64,000 nt of DNA from NCBI RefSeq assembly GCF_048544455.1, contig NC_133537.1, positions 146,298,058 to 146,362,057 on the forward strand, in the 5' to 3' direction. The DNA is from Silene latifolia (Eukaryota > Streptophyta > Magnoliopsida > Caryophyllales > Caryophyllaceae). The notes beneath the pieces are model-generated. The model was given only the letters and a program-made list of their open reading frames with translations, was not told the origin of the DNA and did not search any database. Position 1 is the stretch's first letter. Each line of letters opens with the position of its first letter. This document shows, in pieces, positions 55,891 through 64,000 of the stretch. The translations under genes were made by a program, and so were the position numbers.

Positions 55891-56567
55891 GTCTCCGCTA
55901 ACGCACTATTACTTACGACAAATAGAATCTCTTTCTAAAATGAACCGTATCATAGGTTGTGGACTAAATCTATAGTAATCGTTCTATTCCATAGAACTCG
56001 ATAGGAATCGTCCTATGCAACTATAAGATTAACATCTTAAAATTCCTTACATGCCTATATTCTAAAAGAGAAGAATATGAATAGAAGTTGTACTTGATCA
56101 AAATATGATTTTATAATATCTTCTATGGATCCATGGTTCAAAAGTCTTATTGCTCAAACCAATCACTTGTCATCAAACACTTAAGTTGTTAAGCACATGA
56201 CGATATAAAATTGGTAAATTAATTCGTTAGAAACTTTGATTAACTAAATACCACAATAAAGTTCATCCTTGTGAAGGATTAACTAGCAATTTATATGATG
56301 ATAAGTCTTCTTCAAGTATAAATTTTGAAATAAGTGGGAGCAATAAGAAGTAAAGTATCTATCTTAATTATTAAGGATTGAACTAGGCTCGAAAGAGAAG
56401 GTGTTAGACACTAAAATAAAGACAAATCCCTAATAAGTAAAGATCAAGGAAGTTGGTCGTGTGACACCAACATCTTCCTTCTTGAATATATATGACATTG
56501 ACATAGCCTTCTTGCGAACTATCACGTCATGAGTATATAATACAATTTGTGAACAATGTTAGAAAAT
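55891..56567 (+). other. Decayed internal part of the second Copia
   Basis: This is where gag to early pol should lie. Only short, unrecognisable stretches remain (for example SANALLLTTNRIS-like at 55897) and the coding order has collapsed through large deletions. I cannot assign domains. Confidence 0.4.
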
Positions 56568-56700
56568 CCCACATTTCATGATTATGAAATATGGCAAAAG
56601 GATGTCAAAACCACCTTTCTAAATGGGTATTTAGAGGAGGATGTGTTCATAACACAATCTGAGGGTTTTTTAAATCCATAGAATCCTAACATTGAATTAT
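56568..56700 (+). pseudogene. Copia reverse transcriptase remnant
   Basis: Reads FHDYEIWQKDVKTTFLNGYLEEDVF then ITQSEGFLNP, the conserved Copia RT segment that carries the first catalytic Asp of RT (KDVKTTFLNG, normally MDVKTAFLNG). A TAG follows directly after FLNP and both flanks are unrelated to RT, so only about 40 codons survive. Confidence 0.85.
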
Positions 56701-56939
56701 CATACGACGACTAGCAAGAATAAATTCAAAAATTTACATGAATGGAACTAGGGTAGTTGTCATTTCATCCATGGACATATAAGAGTTATAGTGTATTCAT
56801 TTTAGTTTTGTATTTATAATTGTACTTCAATAATTGTTATGATGTACACTAAGTCTAAATAAGAATATAATTCAAGTTTTTATAGAAAAACGCAAAGGGT
56901 TTCACTATTGTGCAATTAAAACAAGTGTTGTGCCCTTAC
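56701..56939. other. Residual Copia sequence before the reversed Tat LTR
   Basis: AT-rich and mostly unassignable, with no frame of note. It is cut at 56940 by the Tat LTR; CTTAC at 56935-56939 would be one half of that element's target duplication. Confidence 0.4.
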
Positions 56940-59334
56940 TGTGGACGGAGGCCCACGGGGGTCGCTCGGTGAAAAAACGAGTAAGCTTTTGCATTTGTGG
57001 AGTCGCCACCAATTTATTGTGGAAAATTGGAAACCGTTCAAATACCTCGTGTCATGTCAAGACACAAAGTAGTGACATGAACACCAAGAATTCGTTACCC
57101 TTAGCATTCTATGTCTAGAATGACTCTCGTGGATGCCAATGAACACGGATGTTCGCAGAGATCTGGAGTAAGGGGTGAGGGTTTAGGAAGCTCTTTTGAT
57201 CGAACACCTAATCCCGCCCGCCTCGATAGCGGCCTTTACTAATGATTAGGGAAGTTATTCATACTTGATATGTTGTCGATTATATGCATGCAATGCAACA
57301 CCCAATATTTTGATCCTAGCATGTGAAGATTAACTAAGTCGGTGAACAATTAATTAGCATTCATTATTGTCGAATTAGGGTTTAGATTAATTACATGTGA
57401 AAACAAGTAAATAAATCATACAAATGCGATAATTAAAATTACAATAATTACAACGGATTAATTGATTTACGTCGAAAATACACTTAAAACGGATGGTTTG
57501 AGAAAAGAATAGGAAAACAAATTACCGAACAGATTATTAGTGATAATACGAATAATAGTTAACTAATACGTAATTAATAAACTAGGTCAAGGCAGAAACG
57601 GGAGTTCAAAGACAGAACTCAACCCGGAACAGGCGCAGCAGAGCTGCGTCCTTTGGAAGAAGCGCATCAAACGATGCGTCAGTTCCTGAGTTCAGTTCTG
57701 GCTGTGAAGCCAATTGCAAATTGCTAATATTCATTGGTGATTTATGGATCGATTATTAATATTTGACTCGGATAGAAGTGGTTTAATATATTATTTACAT
57801 ATGATTTGGTCATAAAAACTATAAAACATGGATAAAATTAATTAGAACGAATTAATAAAAAGCTTTAATTACGGGATTAATGATACAAATTAACAAACTA
57901 GTTAGGTTAATTAGGTTATTAATGCTAAACTATTGATGGTAATGATAATAAACAGATGAAAATATACCAATGATGAATTCTAGAGACTCAATATTGATGA
58001 ATCGAACCTCTAAAAACCCGAATTGATTTTAATGACGAAATCCCGCAAATATGAATTATAAGGGATTTAAGTCGGGATTTAAAAGATGAATTAATTAATA
58101 ACAAATTACATGTTAAAGATATTATACTAGAATTATCATGTCAATAAAACATGAAGAAACAAGGACAAAACAAAACAAACAGACGAACAAAAGACGAAGG
58201 AAGAAGAAAGGAAGCAGGAACTGCGGCAGCCTCAGGAAGAGGCGCAGCAGGTGCTGCGTCCCTTTGAAGAGGCGCAGCAGTTGCTGCGTCCTTTCTCGAC
58301 GTTTGTCTCCTGTTAATCCGTAAAAAGGGTTTGAAACAATGTTTTATAAATCGGTTTTGAATGTGTTTTCGACGTAAACCTTACAATAATGATTACAATA
58401 ATAAAGTACAATAATAAAATATGGGATTTACACCCTCAAACTTACATGTTTGACAAAACGAGATTGACTAAGTTAACTTTTAGTGATTGCTCGACTCGAA
58501 TGTACGACGAAAGTGCCCACTAAGAGGAAATTAGACAATGTTGACTAAGTTGATTGATGTGGAGTTGGTCAAATTGGTCGGTCATGCAAAATGAGGCTGG
58601 TACTCAGAAGGATCCGAGCTTACGTGGTCGAAAGTTCAAGCATGTAGACGCCAAAAAGCAAGAGCGTGGTCTTAGAATGCAAAGGAAGACGAGAAGGGCG
58701 GACACTCGCGTGAGAAATATGAGGACCGAAGGTCTCTATTTATACTAATCACACGAAGTAATTAGGGTTTCGGAGAAACTTTGGAAGTGAATCTCGAAAA
58801 GATTTGAAAATACGCGGAAAGGAACTGGGGAAGAGGCGCAGCAGCCACTGCGTCTCTTGGAAGAGGCGCAACACCTACTGCGTCTCTTGGAAGAGGCGCA
58901 ACACCTGCTGCGTCCTTTCCCAAGTGGTTTCCTCCTGCAGAAGAAAGATTTTCGCGTTTCTATTATGGAATTGCGGTTTGATCTCAATTTCCTTAATATT
59001 TTATATAATATTTCCGAGATATAATTTACCAAAGTGATTAAAAGATTGAAAATATGGAATAGAAATATCCGGAACATTCCAGAATATTCTGACTCGGCAT
59101 TTTAAACGGTTATTAGAAAATGATGACGATTTTTGACCCAGACTCCAAATGTAATCTAATTTCTGTCAAAACGGCCGTGTCGGCGCACAGATGATGACTA
59201 TGTGGTAGACACAAGTGTTTGAGCTATCACTTGATGATAAACATACGAACTGTCATAAATCGTTCCGTGTACCAAACATGCGGCCCAATCATCACCGGGT
59301 GGCTTGCGGGAGGTGCAGAAATGAGGTATCTACA
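56940..59334 (-). repeat. Tat-type Gypsy 3' LTR (copy D, reversed, 2395 bp)
   Basis: On minus it runs from TGTAGATACC (59334) to GGCCTCCGTCCACA (56940). The length matches copy A to within one base. Palindrome clusters are at 57625-57690, 58215-58300 and 58824-58925. The TATA box reads TAGTATAAATAG on minus near 58737-58748. It is followed on its internal side by the polypurine tract (59335-59347). Confidence 0.92.
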
Positions 59335-60184
59335 GAGCCCCTACTTTGACTGAGGCTTGAACAAGATAAAAGTCAAAGTATATCCATCAGGTCAATCGAA
59401 GATTACAACCTGATGACTATGGCGACGTGAGGCGGCTCAAGGGGTCTGAGCCAAGGACCTATCGTCAGGAACATTTTAGAGTCTGTCGACTATCGGGGAG
59501 GGTCGTTTAAAGTCCAATAGACTATGTAAGGGGCTCGCCAGCCATAAGAAGAGACCATACCTGAGATTCCTTGAGACTCCTAGGGAAGGCAAAATGTGAA
59601 ATTAAAGAGACATCATGACGTCGGTAGGAACTGCTGGGGAAATCTGCTCGGGTCGATTTTCAAAAAAACTTCGGCAAAACATGAGGTTGATACCGATCTC
59701 CACGTCTTGAGAGGGACAATTGTCTGTCTAGAACTCTCGTTGGGGGAACAGAATAGAGGTGTGTCGAAACACCTGTCAGAGGGTACTCGCTCGTTGTGGC
59801 AAGCGAGGTCTTGATAACGTATCGCGACAGTTCGGAGTTGGCTTTAAAATGCGGGTCCAGGCGAAGAATAAACATCAAACGGACCAAATATATGATATAT
59901 GGTACTGAGGAAGAGGCGCACCAAAGATGGGCCCATGAATAACGAACTTATAACGAATCTTCGAAAATTAATTTGGAGGGAAACTGAGGAAGAGGCGCAG
60001 CAAGAGCTGCGTCTCTTGGAAGAGGCGTAGCACCTGCTACGTCTTTTCCTCGATGTGTCTTTGTCTGGGTAAAAACCCGATAAAAGTCGTGTTTTATTCA
60101 TAATTTCGAAACATAAATCCTCACAATACTCTCTCAAATTCCAACCATTTCTCGCCAAAATTTGATCAAAAGCTTGCATTTGCC
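59335..60184 (-). other. 3' internal region of the reversed Tat element
   Basis: 59335-59570 is the reverse complement of the conserved 711-950 and 31716-31953 region. A palindrome doublet lies at 59986-60050, about 135 bp upstream of the + strand ATG at 60185, with a weaker half-copy at 59909-59935. Frames here are not conserved between copies. Confidence 0.72.
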
Positions 60185-60926
60185 ATGACTAATCGAGGTA
60201 TGTGTATTATCTTTGCAATAATCTTCCATATTTGAACAATTTGGATCGACAAATTAGGGTTTCCAACCCTAAAAATGTCAAAAATTTGGGGCTTTTCCCC
60301 CAAACGAATTTGCCTTGAAAAATCGACTTGGTAGATGGATAATTGGCAATATAAGGATCATAACCATGTGTTCATTTCGAATTTTCATTGAGTTTTGAGC
60401 ATTTGAGTGAAATTGAGACGGTCTCACAGCTGAACCGTAAATTGCTTTGAAAATAGGCTTAGGATTGCCCATTTGTGATAAAACTTGATATTTAGAAACC
60501 TTGCATGATGGTTAAACTTCCTACCATCTCGGATTTTCGATTTGTGACGGCTTTTTCAGGACACTTTTCTAGGGCATAAGCATCGTTATAATGAAATGTT
60601 GTCGAAATTTCGACTCAAACCCATGACTAGGCTTCAATTTAGACTTGACTTGACCCATACTACCACATGAGCGAACGGGTTTATGGGAAAACAACCAAAG
60701 ATGGCGAGAAAAAAGCTATTTCGGAGCTTTAAAAGCTCGAAAATCCTCTAATTAAGGCTCGTCGTCATTTGTCGCGGCCTAAATCCACTTTACTCTTGCA
60801 GGTGACGAGGCTTCTACATCAGGGAGGGGTCCCATGGATGTGGATACCGTTCTTAACCCTTCTCGTATGCTCGAGGAGGTGTTAGAGCAGGCTTTTACTG
60901 CTGCAGTGGCAGCTGCTGAGGACGAG
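60185..60926 (+). pseudogene. PMD-like antisense gene of the reversed Tat element, exons 1-2, truncated
   Basis: Exon 1 (60185-60197) encodes MTNRG like the copy at 31031 and uses the same donor, GTATGTGT. Intron 1 (60198-60801) ends CTCTTGCAG. Exon 2 from 60802 reads GDEASTSGRGPMDVDTVLNPSRMLEE, then an acidic/Ala-rich stretch, and is cut in mid-frame by the Athila-type LTR at 60927. Comparison with the other copy (GDVASMSRRAPMDVEFD) shows conserved start, splice sites and the PMDV block. In this copy exons 1-2 are open with no stop. The element itself runs on minus, so this gene is antisense to gag-pol, as in the large element. Confidence 0.78.
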
Positions 60927-62685
60927 TGATGTGACCATAGTTAGCGCATATTTAGCCCCCGAATTAGCCTTGTTCCCATGCTTTTTAGTGCATATTTGGG
61001 TCATTTCTTATCTTTAGTTCTTTGTTTTGCATATTCTTTGAGATTTTGATCCCTTGGTAGGAAAGGAGTAAGAATCTTGCATTTTCATGGCAAAACGAGA
61101 CTAAATTGATCGAATTCAATGACCAAGCATCAAGGAGAGACAAGATTAGAAGGCCTTTGTACATATTATAGTAGAAGAGCAATGTTGAGAAAGGATCCTT
61201 GAGTCCCCAAGGAAATCCCCAAGGAATTTATGAAGAAAAGGGAAGAAAAGAAGAAGATATGTTCTTTGAGTGACAATCCGAGCGGATTGTCACCAATCCG
61301 TCCGTCCGCATTTTGCACAATCCGAGCGGCTGTGCTCTAATCCGCTCGGATTCCACCTCGACAATCCGGCCGGATTCCGTTGAATCCGCTTGGATTCCAA
61401 CGCCGATTCGCTTTGTCCGACCTTATTCCGCCGGATTCCAAAGACAAGACGATTTCCTCTTCTCCAAGCTACAAAGAAAAAGCCCATCTATCGAAAAAAA
61501 TACCGGCTCCTCCTTGCTCAATCTAAAAAGTGTAATTACTAGTTTAGCCCTTAGTTAACCCTAATGCATCCTCCCTAATTTCCACTATAAATACCCCATT
61601 AGTCTAATTAGAGGAGCATGTTCTTCTTATCAATAATTAGAGTAGTTAATATCAATCAAATCTCTCTTTAGTATTGTAATCAACAATTAATCAAGTTCTA
61701 ATACAAGTTTTATTTCCTTAATCTCTCTTTTGTTCATCCTTTATTTTGGGTAATTGAAGATTATTTGGGTTATTATTGGGAGATTGACAACCTCTCAATC
61801 AAGCATTCAAGTACTTCTTTTATCTTTGCTTTATTATTGGAATCATTAGTAGGTATAATCTCTTAATCCCTTTTTAATTATTGTTAATTACTTTCATTTA
61901 TTCATCATGTTTCATATTGTTGGTATGATTGACAACCTTGCTAGCATGATCAACATGATAATGAGTGAGTAGTCTCTTAGCTAGGGTTAAATGGGTGATT
62001 AGGGGAAACCAACATGGGGAATGATCCATGCTTAAATTAATATGCTTTCATGTTTTATTTGCTTGCTTGTTTTGATCTCAACTCATGCACATGTTATATT
62101 TGATGAAAAGCTAAGCCTATGAATCCTTGTATTTACTATCATCTTCTATCTTTTCAATGAGACTTGTAAGACATAACCCAACTCGAGTCTCATTAGACCA
62201 TGCATGTTGTTGAGTAGGGAAGATTAAGTCGACTTGTAGGTGTTGTACAATCTAATCGATTCGGCTCCGGGACCCAAACTTTCCTAGGATTGTAAGATAT
62301 AACCCAACTCAATCCATCACAACAATAATTGCTTGCTTATATTTTGAGAACATCTTTGTATGATCAATTCCCATGATTCCCCTATGATCCCATGACACCC
62401 TAGTGCCTTTAATCAATTCTTTACACCCCTTTAATTCATCTTGCTTGTTTATTTTCATTGCTATTTTAGTTTAGTGACCTTCTACATCAACCCAATTTGT
62501 GACACCCCCTTAGACATCACTAGTTGCAATAGAAATCTCATTTCAATACCCGTCCCTTGGAATCCGACCTTTACTTGCCTCTTTACTAATTGTAGATTTG
62601 TTTGTGAAGTTATAAATTGTGTTTTGATTCGACCGTGACCCAACGACCACATCTTAATTTGTGAACACGAAACGGACTCGCATCA
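60927..62685 (+). repeat. Athila-type 5' LTR (1759 bp)
   Basis: Starts TGATGTGACC and ends GACTCGCATCA, so the tips are the inverted pair TGATG/CATCA. It is followed by a tRNA-Asp-type primer site. A cluster of AATCCGAGCGGATT-like near-palindromes lies at 61267-61440. The possible target duplication is ACGAG (60922-60926), with its partner outside the window. A TATAAATA box lies near 61588. It inserted into exon 2 of the PMD-like gene. Confidence 0.92.
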
Positions 62686-62689
62686 AAAA

Positions 62690-62707
62690 TGGCGCCGTTG
62701 CCGGGGA
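62690..62707 (+). promoter_or_regulatory. Primer binding site of the Athila-type element
   Basis: TGGCGCCGTTGCCGGGGA four bases after the LTR end. This is the site known for Athila elements, which are primed by tRNA-Asp. Confidence 0.92.
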
Positions 62708-62825
62708 CGGTGTTTGTTTGATTTATATTTCTTTTTATTGTTATTAGTTGTGTCTTTCTTCGCCTTGGGGAAGTAAAACTCCTCAAGGTATGTTCTAATT
62801 GTTTTCGAGTTGTTTGATATTTTGC

Positions 62826-63156
62826 ATGTCTAGAAGGTTACAAGGTGATTTGTTACCTTTTGACCGTGAAATCGAAAGAACCTTGACGAACAATAGGAGA
62901 CTTGTTAGGAGGAATTTAAGAGGTATTAGTGAAGTTGTTCAACCCACTAGTGAGTTTGTCAATCCTTTCGCAATAGAAGGAGAAGAGAACCCATTACACA
63001 ATACCCCACAAAATCCACCTACAATGCCTAAATTCTCGTCACACTCCGTACCCACCGAGGAGAATCTACCAAATGGTACTCCTACACCGCAACATCTAAC
63101 CGGAAATTTTATTGCCAAGTCCGCCTTCATCCAATTAGTTGAGAGGAGCCAATATG
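62826..63156 (+). pseudogene. Athila gag, N-terminal part before a frame break
   Basis: ATG at 62826 opens MSRRLQGDLLPFDREIERTL and continues with a Pro-rich section to FIQLVERSQYG, where it runs into a stop at 63177-63179. The gag core continues in another frame from 63154. A small deletion at about 63150 that removed a number of bases not divisible by three would explain the switch. Function: N-terminal part of the structural Gag protein. Confidence 0.8.
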
Positions 63157-64000
63157 GAAACCTTTTGCGACTATTGTGATGCAATCTCTCAAACGGGCGT
63201 GACTCAAGACCAAATTAGATGGGTCTTATTTCCTTTTTCCTTAATCAGCACCGCGAAGCAATGGTTGAAGTGGCTTGATAAGGCCACCCTCGGAATAGAT
63301 TCTTGGAAGAAGTTGGGTCTAGCTTTCTACAAAAAATTCTACCCACCGGAAAAGAATAACATGCTAAGAGCTCAAATTACGGGTTTTAAGCAAAGGGATG
63401 AAGAATCTTTGTATGAAGCTTGGGAGCGGTTTAAGGGAATTTGTCGCTCATGTCCTCACCATGGACTTAGCGAATGGCTTTTGGTACAACAATTTTGGAA
63501 TGGTTTATATGAAGATTCTAGGAACATACTCAATATGGGATCAAATGGAATGTTCACCGAAGTTGATGACAATCAAACATGGAACAAGATTGAGGAAATG
63601 GCGGTCCATAACTCACAATATAGTAGACCTCGCAAGGCTACTAGAGGAGGAAAGCATGAAGTGGACTCCGTTACTCAATTGGGTGCTCAACTTAGTGCTC
63701 ACATTGACACAATCAACTTGAAGTTTGAACAAGCTATGGCTAGACTTGAGGAAAACTCAAAATCATCAAAGCATCATGTTAATACCATGACGGCATCCTC
63801 ATCAATCCCAAGTGGGATATGTGAGAATTGTGGAACTTTGGGACATGACCAAGGTGAATGTAGGGGAACAAATGAACAAGTGAATGCTTTCCAAGCATAC
63901 AAGAGTAGTACCCCTTATTCCAATTTTTACAATGAAAACACCAAATTCCATCCAAATCTCTCATACAAAAGCCAAAATGTTCAAAACCCTCAAACAACAT
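63154..64000 (+). CDS. Athila gag core, open to the window end
   Basis: From METFCDYCDAIS this frame stays open for at least 282 codons and leaves the window. It has the retrotransposon gag domain (WLKWLDKATLGIDSWKKL, EAWERFKGICRSCPHHGL, QQFWNGLYEDSRNIL) followed by a zinc knuckle CENCGTLGHDQGEC at 63820-63863 and an Asn/Tyr-rich tail. It is the longest undamaged coding stretch of any retroelement here. The start at 63154 is only the first ATG in this frame; the natural Gag probably began at 62826 before the frame break. Whether pol downstream is intact cannot be seen. Confidence 0.88.
   Translation, partial: METFCDYCDAISQTGVTQDQIRWVLFPFSLISTAKQWLKWLDKATLGIDSWKKLGLAFYKKFYPPEKNNMLRAQITGFKQRDEESLYEAWERFKGICRSCPHHGLSEWLLVQQFWNGLYEDSRNILNMGSNGMFTEVDDNQTWNKIEEMAVHNSQYSRPRKATRGGKHEVDSVTQLGAQLSAHIDTINLKFEQAMARLEENSKSSKHHVNTMTASSSIPSGICENCGTLGHDQGECRGTNEQVNAFQAYKSSTPYSNFYNENTKFHPNLSYKSQNVQNPQTT

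Noticed and set aside
58138..58323. Recurring short frames with RNCGSLRKRRSRCC-like text in each Tat LTR (also 7529-7717, 6876-7133, 32275-32532)
   Set aside because: They arise from the palindrome clusters in the LTR. Their similarity reflects the DNA repeat, and start and stop positions are not conserved.

Overview
This window is plant nuclear DNA made almost entirely of nested transposable elements. I see no convincing host gene, rRNA gene or tRNA gene. The plant assignment rests on the elements: a Tat/Ogre-type Ty3 (Gypsy) retrotransposon with two RNase H domains, Athila-type LTRs followed by a tRNA-Asp-type primer site, Copia elements with initiator-tRNA-Met primer sites, a Mutator-like element (MULE) with a FAR1/FHY3-type transposase and an Ulp1-like gene, and a Stowaway MITE. 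The species is not identifiable; a eudicot with a large repeat-rich genome, perhaps in the Caryophyllales, is a weak inference.

Layout. 1-389: reversed Athila-type LTR piece. 390-3344: 3' end of a Tat element (PPT plus 2394-bp LTR), sitting directly against a truncated Copia (3345-5779). 5780-6597: another reversed TGATG-type LTR. 6598-34328: one giant Tat element, about 19 kb once its guest is removed. It holds a 5'-truncated LTR, PBS, gag-protease-RT-RNase H-second RNase H-integrase in one reading frame riddled with stops, then two intron-containing genes on the opposite strand. One of these (17021-18530) resembles DUF7745-type proteins. The other (31031 down to 19419) resembles plant mobile domain (PMD) proteins. 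The 3' LTR closes the element. An 8.6-kb Copia (20667-29273, target duplication TAATG) sits inside an intron of the PMD-like gene.

34907-51193 is a reversed 3' LTR of a third Gypsy family. It has been split by a 12.2-kb MULE (35501-47690), a Stowaway MITE (49237-49472) and a solo Athila-type LTR (49576-51159, target duplication CTTTG). The MULE carries a nine-exon Ulp1-like gene with two tandem peptidase modules on + and a FAR1-type transposase on -. The two converge on a field of GAAACTTTAA-type repeats with a 182-bp period. 52308-56939 is a decayed Copia. 56940-60926 is a reversed Tat element whose antisense PMD-like gene reads on + and is cut at 60926 by an Athila-type element (60927 to the window end) with an open gag frame.

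How it fits together. Insertion order can be read from boundaries and target duplications: old chromovirus-like, Tat and Copia copies were hit by younger Copia, MULE, MITE and Athila insertions. The most unusual part is the Tat family. Its two antisense genes keep plant-type introns, and an imperfect palindrome found three times in every LTR also lies just upstream of both antisense start codons. A second theme is that four different TGATG-type LTRs carry different short palindrome clusters in the same slot, about 270-520 nt from the LTR start.
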